Assembly: GCA_903854805.1 (NCBI GenBank) | Contig: CAINXK010000068.1 | Location: forward strand, 1 to 29,813 | Direction of reading: 5' to 3' | Length of the DNA stretch: 29,813 nucleotides | DNA from: an uncultured Anaerolineae bacterium | GTDB lineage: Bacteria > Chloroflexota > Anaerolineae > Anaerolineales > Villigracilaceae | In this document: piece by piece, positions 16,713 to 24,908 of the stretch | Numbering within the stretch: position 1 is the stretch's first letter | How the letters are laid out: every line of letters begins with the position of its first letter | The notes under the pieces: generated by a model | Told to the model about the DNA's origin: nothing | Seen by the model: only the letters and a program-made list of their open reading frames with translations | Databases searched by the model: none | Translations under genes and position numbers: made by a program

Positions 16713-16942
16713 TGGATAACCTCCATCACTTAAACCTACTTATTCACGGAACCCATGTACAGGTCTTAATGATCAGCCATTGCATGCAAATGAACGAAGG
16801 TCGCTGGTTTTCTCCGCCGGTGGTTGTTTTGCGGATGATCTTTTCCCGAAAATAGCCATAAGAATACATCCTTCCGTTTCGAGTAGCTTTTTCGACCCTA
16901 CACCCGGCACTCTTGGCGTATAGATGCAATTAGACCAGGAAT

Positions 16943-18328
16943 TTATACCATCCAGCCTCTTGGGAAGTGGTTCTTCAATGTGCCTTGCACACCCTTGCCC
17001 CAACCGATTGGAAAGCCATTGGCTGTAACCACTGCCCACCCGTGAACATCTGCGGGCAGACTCTCGCCGCGCAAATAGGCTGCCAGTTCCCGGCTTCCCA
17101 CCGGCAGGTCAAATACATTCCGTGCCTGGCCAGGTTTTAAGAATAAAGCCAGCGGATGCGCTGGTTCAAAACGATCTTTTTTGAATGTGCCGAGCCAAAC
17201 GCCAGAATGAACGATCCGCAATCGTCCAAAATCTGGGGTCAGTTCTGGAAGATAATATAGGCGTTCACCGGCCAATTGGAGTCTATCTTCGGGTAAACCA
17301 TTTATCAGCGTTTCGGTAGCAAAATTGCGCCATAGCCCGGCGGCTGGTTTGGCAAGATCTGAAAGCCAGGCAGATCGGACCTGCTCCTGCGGTGCTCCGT
17401 TTTTTCGCTGCAGCAGGCAAGCAAAGTGTCCCTCGCCGTTCAGGCGGTGTGGAAATAAGCGGACTGCCCCCGTCAACGAAGGATCCGCATCGCTCCAATC
17501 TGGTCTACCGCTGGAAAAGCCTGGGAATTGCGGTAGTTGGATGACTTCAAATTCTGGGAATTCCTGCAAAAGCTGAGAAATGACCCCTTCATCTTCTTCT
17601 GGGGCGAATGTACAGGTGGAATATAGTAAATAGCCACCGGCGCGTACCAGTTTGGCGGCCACGTGCAAAATATTTTTCTGGCGCACTGCACAGCCTGCCA
17701 CCATCTCGGGTGACCAGTCAGCGCGAGCGCCCATGTCTTTACGGAACATGCCCTCGCCAGAACAGGGCGCGTCTACCAGAACACGGTCAAAATACGGGCC
17801 AAAATGATCTGCAAGCCGTTCGGGCGACTCGTTGGTGACTACGACGTTGCCCGCGCCCCAACGTTCCACGTTTTGGGCCAGGTGACCGACCCGTTTATTC
17901 TTGATCTCGTTTGCGACCAGTAAACCCTGACCTTGCATGAGGGCAGCCAGGTGCGTGGTTTTGCCACCCGGAGCCGCTGCCAGATCTAATACGCGCTCAC
18001 CAGCCTGGGGGGCGAGCAGTTCCGCCGGTGACATGGCGGAAGGGTCTTGCAGATAGTAAAGCCCTGCCATGTGGTAGGGGTGCAGCCCGGGCCGATCCTC
18101 GCCGGAGAGTGAGAACGCGGATGGACACCATGGCACTCTTTCGCCAAGCGAAAATGGCGAAACAGCCATGAATTGTTCCGGGGTTAATTTGAGGGTATTT
18201 ACACGTAAGCCAGATTTCGGCACAGCGTTGAGTGCTTCGGCGAAAGCAGGAAATTCATTTTCGTCGAGCAGATTTTTCATACGCTCAAGAAAAAGGGTGG
18301 GAATGGGTACGGGCGAGTTGGCAGGCAT
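16943..18328 (-). CDS. RsmF/NOL1-NOP2-Sun family RNA cytosine-5 methyltransferase
   Basis: A 461-aa S-adenosylmethionine-dependent methyltransferase that most likely makes m5C in 16S rRNA. The SAM motif is LDLAAAPGGKT (114-124). Both family cysteines are present: C189 in DAPCSGEG and C239 in STCTF. The N-terminal RsmF/RsmB-like segment (LRVNTLK, 41-47) precedes the catalytic domain, and a C-terminal part (about 310-461) corresponds to the RsmF-type extension and PUA-like end. Length is close to YebU/RsmF. The ATG at 18328 has no Shine-Dalgarno; a minus-strand TATAAT ends six bases before it, suggesting a leaderless mRNA. It diverges from the creatininase-family gene across 57 bp. Confidence 0.9.
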   Translation of the reverse strand: MPANSPVPIPTLFLERMKNLLDENEFPAFAEALNAVPKSGLRVNTLKLTPEQFMAVSPFSLGERVPWCPSAFSLSGEDRPGLHPYHMAGLYYLQDPSAMSPAELLAPQAGERVLDLAAAPGGKTTHLAALMQGQGLLVANEIKNKRVGHLAQNVERWGAGNVVVTNESPERLADHFGPYFDRVLVDAPCSGEGMFRKDMGARADWSPEMVAGCAVRQKNILHVAAKLVRAGGYLLYSTCTFAPEEDEGVISQLLQEFPEFEVIQLPQFPGFSSGRPDWSDADPSLTGAVRLFPHRLNGEGHFACLLQRKNGAPQEQVRSAWLSDLAKPAAGLWRNFATETLINGLPEDRLQLAGERLYYLPELTPDFGRLRIVHSGVWLGTFKKDRFEPAHPLALFLKPGQARNVFDLPVGSRELAAYLRGESLPADVHGWAVVTANGFPIGWGKGVQGTLKNHFPRGWMV

Positions 18329-18334
18329 ATGCTA

Positions 18335-18340
18335 ATTATA
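18335..18340 (-). promoter_or_regulatory. -10 box of the RsmF-like gene, probably leaderless
   Basis: Minus-strand TATAAT six bases before the ATG at 18328. The opposite strand carries TAAAAT at 18346-18351, a possible -10 for the divergent creatininase-family gene. Confidence 0.5.
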
Positions 18341-18385
18341 AGGTGTAAAATAAATCGGTAGAAAATTCACTCTGCGAGAAAACTT

Positions 18386-19069
18386 ATGCGTTTTGAAGAA
18401 TTGAATTGGATGGATGTTGAAGAATATATCAAGCACGATAATCGCTTGATACTGGTGCTGGGTGCGACTGAGCAACATGGCTATCTGAGTTTATTAACCG
18501 ACGTTCGTATTCCAATGGCTCTGGCCGATGCGGCTTCGCAAGCCAGTGGTGTCATTATTGCACCGCCGTTGAACTTTGGCTGTTCGCCATATTTTTTGGC
18601 ATATCCAGGTACGTTGAGTCTGCGGGTTTCCACCTTGATTGCCGCCATGGAAGATATCGTGCGCTCGGCTTACCAGACTGGTTTTCGCCGGATACTGGTG
18701 CTCAATGGTCATGGTGGGAACAGTCCCGCCCGTACGCAGTTGACAGAGGTTGCCAATAGCCTGCCAGGTATCCGGTTGCGTTGGTACGACTGGTGGTTAT
18801 CGCATTCTGTCGAAGCGATCGGGATGAAACATGGTATCAAGCCAAGCCATGCAAACTGGTTGGAGGCTTTCCCTTTTACGATTGTCAGCGAGCTACCCGA
18901 AAACCCCAAAATTCCACCGGTTGTCCCTGGGATTATGGATGCCAATACTGCACGGGGGGTATATGGGGATGGTTCATTTGGCGGACCTTACAAAGCCAGT
19001 GAAGATGTGATGCACGAGTTGTTCGCTGCTTCACTGGATGATATTCTACAGTTGTTGAAATTTGAATAA
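18386..19069 (+). CDS. Creatininase-family amidohydrolase
   Basis: A 227-aa protein of the creatininase (creatinine amidohydrolase) family, metal-dependent enzymes that cut cyclic or linear amides. Metal-binding positions are recognisable: GATEQHG (E29, H31), D39 in LLTD, and NGHGGN (H109). The later family motif, usually HAGExET, is altered to HANWLEA, with E160 as the likely remaining acid. The usual proline after EQHG is also replaced (GYLSLLTD). Substrate is therefore uncertain; relatives include FAPy deformylase and mycofactocin-pathway MftE. The Shine-Dalgarno is weak. A good promoter in the following gap indicates that rpoC is transcribed separately. Confidence 0.85.
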   Translation: MRFEELNWMDVEEYIKHDNRLILVLGATEQHGYLSLLTDVRIPMALADAASQASGVIIAPPLNFGCSPYFLAYPGTLSLRVSTLIAAMEDIVRSAYQTGFRRILVLNGHGGNSPARTQLTEVANSLPGIRLRWYDWWLSHSVEAIGMKHGIKPSHANWLEAFPFTIVSELPENPKIPPVVPGIMDANTARGVYGDGSFGGPYKASEDVMHELFAASLDDILQLLKFE

Positions 19070-19115
19070 TCCGGTACAATGGTAGCCTAATATGGTGGGA
19101 AATCAAAAATCGCTC

Positions 19116-19144
19116 TTGCTTAAAAAATGCCTATTTAGTATAAT
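19116..19144 (+). promoter_or_regulatory. rpoC promoter
   Basis: TTGCTT (19116-19121), exactly 17 bp, then TATAAT (19139-19144). Predicted start near 19151 gives a leader of about 137 nt before the rpoC ATG. Confidence 0.72.
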
Positions 19145-19177
19145 TATCGTTTGATGTCAATTCGTCAAATTTAGCCT

Positions 19178-19219
19178 AAATGCGAGCGCTTGATGCGGAA
19201 ATCTCATGCGCTTGCGTTT
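19178..19219 (+). promoter_or_regulatory. GC-rich hairpin in the rpoC leader
   Basis: Arms 19178-19192 and 19205-19219 pair over 15 positions with two G-U pairs and one mismatch around a 12-nt loop. It starts about 27 nt into the predicted transcript and ends 68 nt before the ATG. The following bases (TTTCTGTG) are not a strong T-run, so an attenuator, RNase III site or protein-binding element is as likely as a terminator. Confidence 0.5.
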
Positions 19220-19287
19220 CTGTGTCCCCAATAATGGTTTGAACACAGGTAAGCGGCATAAACGGTACTATTCCCAGGAGGACTCCA

Positions 19288-22200
19288 ATGGAAACCAAAG
19301 GCCTGACCGCACTACGCATCAGCCTGGCTTCGCCCGATACGATCCGTTCTTGGTCGTATGGCGAGGTCCTCAAACCGGAAACTATCAATTACCGGCGTTT
19401 ACGTCCGGAAAAAGATGGTCTTTTCTGCGAAGCCATATTTGGCCCAACTCGCGACTGGCAATGTTATTGCGGTAAATATAAAAACCCCCGCTACAAGGGC
19501 ATTATCTGCGATAAATGCGGTGTTGAAGTTACCCGCGCCGCTGTTCGCCGAGAACGCATGGGTCATATTGGCTTGGCGACTCCGGTTGCTCATATTTGGT
19601 ACACCCGCCGCATCCCATCATACCTTGGGCTGCTTTTGGATATTTCGCGCCGCAACCTGGATCGCGTGCTGTACTTTGCGCAGTATATTGTCACCTATGT
19701 TGATGAGGATTCTCGACAGAAAGCCGTTAAGCGCCTTGAAGATGAAATAAACGTCTCGGAGCGCGAGCAGGCGACGATTATCAACTCCAAGATTGCAGAA
19801 GTGAAAATTCAGCGTGACCATAGAGTCACCGAGCTGAACCAGCGTAAAGTTGATATTGACCATTCCTATGATGAGCAGATTGCTTTACGCTTGGAGCCGG
19901 TCATTCAGGAAGGCCAGCGACTGGAAGCACAACTGCAGGAAGAGAATGGTTCTGCGGCACCCAGGGCGATTGTATTCAATACGACCGGCGAAACCATCGT
20001 CGCCGTAGGTGAGGTAATTGCCAGCGGGCATATCTCCAAAGTGCAGAAGAGTGTTCGCGAACGGCTGGAGAGCTTAGAATCTGAGTTGAAAGACCAGAAA
20101 CAGCGTGAGATCGAACATATCAAGATGGATGTCGATCGTATCAAGGCTGAGGCCGCCGAACAAATGGAAGCCCTGCGTAATCAACTGGAAGATCAGGCTT
20201 CGACAACTCAAAATACCACATCTCACTCACGTGAAGAGCTGATGGAACTGCGCCCGTTCACATTCTTGAGCGAAACTCGCTATCGCGAACTCAAGTCGCG
20301 TTGGGGTCAGGTTTTCCGCGCCGACATGGGCGCTGAGGCTTTTTATGATATTCTGGGTCGTCTCGACCTGGATACCCTTTCGGAAGAACTGTGGCGCGAA
20401 GTTCGTACCACTAAGTCCAAGCAGAAGCGTAAGAAGGCCACCACCCGACTTAAGGTTGTCGAGGCATTTCGTCGCTCCGGGAATCGACCAGAATGGATGA
20501 TTCTGACAATCCTGCCAGTCATTCCGCCCGATCTGCGCCCAATGGTGCAGTTGGATGGCGGTCGTTTCGCAACATCTGATCTTAACGACCTGTATCGTCG
20601 TGTGATTAACCGTAACAATCGTTTGAAGCGCCTGCTCGAGCTTGGCGCGCCGGACGTGATTGTGCGTAACGAAAAGCGCATGTTACAGGAAGCCGTCGAT
20701 AGTTTGATTGATAACTCGCAACGTGGCAAGGCGCTTAGCCGCCGCGGTCGTCGCGAACTGAAATCTTTGAGCGATATGCTCAAGGGTAAGAAAGGCCGCT
20801 TCCGCCGTAACCTGCTTGGTAAGCGCGTGGACTATTCTGGTCGTTCCGTAATTGTGGTAGGCCCTCAATTGAAGCTCTACCAGTGTGGTCTGCCCAAGAG
20901 CATGGCCCTCGAACTATTCCGCCCGTTTGTGATTGCCCGCCTTGTGTTGCATAATTATGCGGCAAATGTGAAAGGCGCTCGCCGCCTGATTGAGCGCAAT
21001 CGCCCCGAGGTGTGGGAAGTGCTTGAAGAGGTCATCAAGGATCGCCCGGTAATGTTAAACCGTGCGCCTACCCTGCACCGTCTTGGTATTCAAGCCTTTG
21101 AACCTCTTTTGATTGAAGGTTCTGCGATTCAACTGCACCCGCTGGTCACCACTGCTTTCAATGCGGATTTTGACGGCGATCAAATGGCTGTACATGTACC
21201 GCTTTCCAATAAGGCAGTTGCAGAAGCCCGCAAACTGATGCTTGCTTCCAAAAACCTGCTCAAACCCGCTGATGGCGAGCCAATCATTTCACCGTCCAAG
21301 GATATGGTTCTAGGTGTCTACTACCTGACCATGACAGATCGCCACGCACACAAAGGCGATGGTCGTATTTTCGGTGAAATGGACGAAGTCGATCTGGCCT
21401 TCCAGTTGGATCAAGTTGAAGTGCATGCCAACATCAAGTTGCGTGCCCAGACCTGGTACAGCGATGATGGTACGCGTTTGCCCGAGATGGAAACGCGCAT
21501 GCTTGACACTACTGTTGGACGAGTACTTTTCAACCGGATCCTGCCAATCCAGGTACAGTTCGTCAATGATGTTCTTGAAAAAGGTGGCGTCAAAGATCTG
21601 ATTGCTGAAGTATACGAAATTTGTGGACAGGAAATCACTACAAACGTTGCCGATGCAGTCAAAAATATTGGCTTCACATATGCTATGCGTTCTGGTATTA
21701 CCCTGGCTGTATCTGACATTGCCGTTCCAGCCAAAAAGGCTGGCATCATTGCCGGGGCGCTCAAGGAAGTGGAAGTGGTCCAACGCGATTTCCGGCGTGG
21801 TTTGTTAACCGAGCAGGAACAGAATGAACGCATCATCCAGATTTGGCAGAAGACGACCACTGAAGTAGCTAAAGAAGTGAAACTGAACATGGATCCGAGC
21901 GGAAATCTCTCGACTATGGCCAGTTCAGGCGCCACCAAAGGTGGTTTTGGCCCGATTTCACAGTTGGCTGGCATGCGCGGTCTGATGGCAGATCCATCCG
22001 GACGTATCATCCCAATGCCTATTAGCTCGAACTTCCGCGAAGGTCTGACCGCTCAGGAATATTTCATCTCAACACATGGTGCGCGTAAAGGTTTGGCCGA
22101 TACCGCACTACGTACAGCCGATGCCGGTTACTTGACTCGCCGTCTGGTTGATATTGCCCAAGACGTGATTATTAACGAGATTGACTGCGGCACTCAGGAA

Positions 22201-23535
22201 GGTATTTTTATTCGCAAGGCAGATGATGTGGCCGGACAGGCGCTTTCAAGCCGCTTGTATAGCCGTTTTGCCGCTGCGTCCGTGTTTGATCCTGCCACTG
22301 GTGAGTTGCTGTGTGAGCGCAACGAAATGATGGATCATGAACGCGCGCGCAAGATAGCACAGGCTGGTGTCACGGACGTAAAAGTCCGCTCGGCAATGAC
22401 TTGCGAATTGACTCACGGTATCTGTGCAATGTGTTACGGTATTGATCTCGGCCGCGGTTCTACCGTGGAAATGGGATCAGCCGTGGGTATTGTTGCCGCC
22501 CAATCCATCGGCGAACCTGGCACGCAGCTAACCCTGCGTACCTTCCACACCGGTGGTGTGGCTGTGGGTGGTGGTGGTGATATCACGACCGGTTTGCCCC
22601 GCGTGGAAGAACTGTTTGAAGCCCGAAAAACTCCCAAGGGCGAGGCAGTTGTTTCTGAGATTGAAGGTGTTGTACGTGTTATGCAGTCAGATAAGTACAA
22701 TGATCTGCGCATGGTACGAATTGAACACTCTGAGATGGTGGCAGATGTTTATGATGTTCCGGAAGAATGGAATATCGAGGTAAAAGAGGAAGCTGAAGCC
22801 AAGGCTGGCGACGTGTTAGCCACCCTGGGTGAAGCGACGATCCCATCGCAACATGCCGGTCGTATTCGTATCGAAGGACGACAGGTTTTTGTTTCATACG
22901 AACAGCGCGAAGAAGTTGAACATGAAATTCCGTCGACCCTGCGCCTGTTATTGAAGGATGGCGAGCATGTAACAGCCGGTCAGCCCCTGACCGAAGGTTC
23001 GCTTAATCCTCATCGCATCTTACGCATTCAGGGCCGCGATGCATGCCAGATGTACTTGATGAGTGAAGTTCAGAAAGTATATCGCTCGCAAGGTCAGAAC
23101 ATTCATGACAAACACTTTGAAGTCATCATCCGCAAGATGTTGAGCAAAGTTCAAATCACGAGACCAGGTGACACCAGGTATTTGCCCGGCGACGCAGTTG
23201 ACCGCCTTGAGATCAAGCGTGTCAATGAACAGCTGACCACCGAAAGCAAGCAACCGGCGCGTTTTGCAGAAGTGCTGCTGGGTGTAACCAAAGCCTCGCT
23301 TTCCACGGACTCCTTCCTCTCGGCATCCTCCTTCCAGCACACTATCAAGGTGTTGGCAGGCGCGGCAATCGCCTCGACTACCGATCCGCTCTATGGTTTG
23401 AAGGAAAATGTTATCATCGGCAAATTGATCCCCGCCGGGACAGGCTTCAAACATGGGCGTTTCACCGAATTGGAAAAAGCGCTTGGATCTAGTTCATCAC
23501 AGTGGGTCGAAATACCAGGTGATGTTGCAAGCTAA
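19288..23535 (+). CDS. rpoC: DNA-directed RNA polymerase subunit beta'
   Basis: The 1415-aa catalytic subunit of RNA polymerase. The active-site NADFDGD is at 625-631. The first zinc site is C59, C61, C74 and C77; the second is C967, C1039, C1046 and C1049. Double-psi barrel, clamp, bridge-helix/trigger-loop regions (including SIGEPGTQLTLRTFHTGG) and C terminus are all present. Residues about 150-316 form a Glu/Lys/Gln-rich coiled coil interrupted by a short beta segment (about 228-250), inserted where E. coli and Bacillus have only a few residues. AGGAGG precedes the ATG. Unusually, rpoB is not immediately upstream; a creatininase-family gene is. The gene has its own promoter, leader hairpin and strong terminator, so it is a single-gene unit here. 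Confidence 0.98.
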   Translation: METKGLTALRISLASPDTIRSWSYGEVLKPETINYRRLRPEKDGLFCEAIFGPTRDWQCYCGKYKNPRYKGIICDKCGVEVTRAAVRRERMGHIGLATPVAHIWYTRRIPSYLGLLLDISRRNLDRVLYFAQYIVTYVDEDSRQKAVKRLEDEINVSEREQATIINSKIAEVKIQRDHRVTELNQRKVDIDHSYDEQIALRLEPVIQEGQRLEAQLQEENGSAAPRAIVFNTTGETIVAVGEVIASGHISKVQKSVRERLESLESELKDQKQREIEHIKMDVDRIKAEAAEQMEALRNQLEDQASTTQNTTSHSREELMELRPFTFLSETRYRELKSRWGQVFRADMGAEAFYDILGRLDLDTLSEELWREVRTTKSKQKRKKATTRLKVVEAFRRSGNRPEWMILTILPVIPPDLRPMVQLDGGRFATSDLNDLYRRVINRNNRLKRLLELGAPDVIVRNEKRMLQEAVDSLIDNSQRGKALSRRGRRELKSLSDMLKGKKGRFRRNLLGKRVDYSGRSVIVVGPQLKLYQCGLPKSMALELFRPFVIARLVLHNYAANVKGARRLIERNRPEVWEVLEEVIKDRPVMLNRAPTLHRLGIQAFEPLLIEGSAIQLHPLVTTAFNADFDGDQMAVHVPLSNKAVAEARKLMLASKNLLKPADGEPIISPSKDMVLGVYYLTMTDRHAHKGDGRIFGEMDEVDLAFQLDQVEVHANIKLRAQTWYSDDGTRLPEMETRMLDTTVGRVLFNRILPIQVQFVNDVLEKGGVKDLIAEVYEICGQEITTNVADAVKNIGFTYAMRSGITLAVSDIAVPAKKAGIIAGALKEVEVVQRDFRRGLLTEQEQNERIIQIWQKTTTEVAKEVKLNMDPSGNLSTMASSGATKGGFGPISQLAGMRGLMADPSGRIIPMPISSNFREGLTAQEYFISTHGARKGLADTALRTADAGYLTRRLVDIAQDVIINEIDCGTQEGIFIRKADDVAGQALSSRLYSRFAAASVFDPATGELLCERNEMMDHERARKIAQAGVTDVKVRSAMTCELTHGICAMCYGIDLGRGSTVEMGSAVGIVAAQSIGEPGTQLTLRTFHTGGVAVGGGGDITTGLPRVEELFEARKTPKGEAVVSEIEGVVRVMQSDKYNDLRMVRIEHSEMVADVYDVPEEWNIEVKEEAEAKAGDVLATLGEATIPSQHAGRIRIEGRQVFVSYEQREEVEHEIPSTLRLLLKDGEHVTAGQPLTEGSLNPHRILRIQGRDACQMYLMSEVQKVYRSQGQNIHDKHFEVIIRKMLSKVQITRPGDTRYLPGDAVDRLEIKRVNEQLTTESKQPARFAEVLLGVTKASLSTDSFLSASSFQHTIKVLAGAAIASTTDPLYGLKENVIIGKLIPAGTGFKHGRFTELEKALGSSSSQWVEIPGDVAS

Positions 23536-23545
23536 TCGAATAATA

Positions 23546-23578
23546 AAAAGGCGACCCACCCGGGTCGCCTTTTGTTTT
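23546..23578 (+). terminator. rpoC terminator
   Basis: Perfect 12-bp stem AAAAGGCGACCC / GGGTCGCCTTTT with loop ACCC, followed by GTTTT, 11 bp after the rpoC stop. Classic rho-independent terminator. Confidence 0.93.
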
Positions 23579-23594
23579 AACTTCGTTAAGGGAC

Positions 23595-23623
23595 TTGAAT
23601 TTGAGCTGATTTTTTAGTATTGT
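23595..23623 (+). promoter_or_regulatory. Promoter of the SH3 lipoprotein gene
   Basis: TTGAAT (23595-23600), 17 bp, TATTGT (23618-23623); start expected near 23630, about 20 nt before the ATG. Confidence 0.55.
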
Positions 23624-23650
23624 TAAGCTCGATGATAAAAAGGAGAAGAT

Positions 23651-24535
23651 ATGATATTTACTCGTGATCGCATTTTTTGGATGCTAAGTATTTTGTTGTT
23701 GGCTGCCATGGCGTGCAGCCTGCCAGTCGGGCAACCTACACCTATTCCGTCAGTATTAGCCGTCCCTACGCTGGCAGCTTCTGTAACAATCCCGGCAGAA
23801 CCTACAACGCCTGTGCCAGCTGTTCCATCTGAATTGCCCACAGAGACTTTAATACCAACAGCTCTTGTTACAGAAACCGCTACCCTGCCGGTAGGTGTTT
23901 TCCCAACGGATACACCCACCCCAACGCTAGAGCCTGTTATTGCGGATGTGATGAAGGTGACGAACTGTCGTACTGGTCCTGGATCTAACTACGATCTGGT
24001 GGTAATTTTCCAGACTGGAGCCCGGTTGCAAGTGGTTGCCAGGGACCAGGGTGGTGGTTTTATTTTCGTCCAGAATCCGGACAAGGCTGAAGAGCAGTGT
24101 TACGTGTTAGCGAATAACGTCCGGTTGACGGGTGACGCATCAATTTTGCCGCAAATTACCCCCAAGTCATCTCCTACAGCAGCTCCAGGCTTCACTGCTA
24201 CGTTTAAGAAATTTGACCTGTGCAAGGGGAATGTTTTTGCTCAATTTGTCGTTGTAAACACAGGCAGTGTTCCATTTCGTTCGGCGTATATCAAGGTGAC
24301 GAATCTCAGGAACAACGATTCAGCCGAAAAATCTGTGAACGCTTTTGATCTATATACAGGTTGTATCATTGCCAAAAATATTGCCCCGCTTAATTCTGGT
24401 GCTACAGGTTATCTGTCGAGTGAATTATTTCTGCACGATCCACGTGGCAACAAGATGCGAGCCATTATTCAAGCTTGCACAGAAAAGGGTTTGAAGGGTA
24501 CCTGTGTAAATACTGTCATCGAAATAAAACCGTAA
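23651..24535 (+). CDS. Lipoprotein with bacterial SH3 domain
   Basis: A 294-aa surface lipoprotein. The signal peptide ends LLAAMAC with C22 as the lipid anchor. A Thr/Pro/Val-rich linker spans about 27-97. An SH3-like domain follows (about 98-165), with the typical NCRTGPGSNYDLV start. The C-terminal part (about 180-294) is beta-rich with four cysteines (DLCKGN, TGCI, QACTE, GTCV) that could form disulfides. No catalytic motif is visible, so cell-wall or ligand binding is the likely role. The ATG follows AAAGGAG. It has its own promoter and a strong terminator between rpoC and gyrA, so it is probably a single-gene unit. Confidence 0.85.
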   Translation: MIFTRDRIFWMLSILLLAAMACSLPVGQPTPIPSVLAVPTLAASVTIPAEPTTPVPAVPSELPTETLIPTALVTETATLPVGVFPTDTPTPTLEPVIADVMKVTNCRTGPGSNYDLVVIFQTGARLQVVARDQGGGFIFVQNPDKAEEQCYVLANNVRLTGDASILPQITPKSSPTAAPGFTATFKKFDLCKGNVFAQFVVVNTGSVPFRSAYIKVTNLRNNDSAEKSVNAFDLYTGCIIAKNIAPLNSGATGYLSSELFLHDPRGNKMRAIIQACTEKGLKGTCVNTVIEIKP

Positions 24536-24557
24536 CAGGTATCTAACCGATATTTAG

Positions 24558-24591
24558 AAAACGAGCCGTTTGTCGCTGACGGCTCGTTTTT
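24558..24591 (+). terminator. Terminator of the SH3 lipoprotein gene
   Basis: Perfect 12-bp stem AAAACGAGCCGT / ACGGCTCGTTTT with a 9-nt loop and a final T-run, 23 bp after the stop. Confidence 0.93.
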
Positions 24592-24908
24592 GCTTGCTTT
24601 TCAATTGACAATTCGCAGATTTTTTCATGCATTGGTGATGAGACACTGAAATTGGCGGGAAAGCCTAATTCATTAGTACGTGGATTGGGTATTGTTTGTG
24701 CCATTTTCAAAATAGCTTGAACGTAAAATCATGAGTCGGAAATTGGAAAAAGATTTTTCAGCGGCGCATGTGACACTTGACGCTTTAAGTCTTTCCCTAT
24801 AAGATAAGCGCTGAAGTTAGAACATTCATTCACCACGTAGCGCATAGTCCCACCAGGTTTATATATTTACCCAGTGTGATGGTGCAGGGTGGCAAAAAAG
24901 GAACTCTC
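24592..24908. other. gyrA upstream region
   Basis: About 317 bp without a gene. Besides the promoter at 24777-24805, a TTGACA at 24605-24610 followed 17 bp later by TGCATT could be a weaker second promoter. No riboswitch or tRNA was recognised. Confidence 0.5.
24777..24805 (+). promoter_or_regulatory. gyrA promoter
   Basis: TTGACG (24777-24782), 17 bp, TAAGAT (24800-24805). Expected start near 24812, giving a leader of about 97 nt to the ATG at 24909. Confidence 0.6.

Noticed and set aside
21411..22010. 199-codon leftward frame inside rpoC
   Set aside because: Shadow of the strongly conserved rpoC coding strand.
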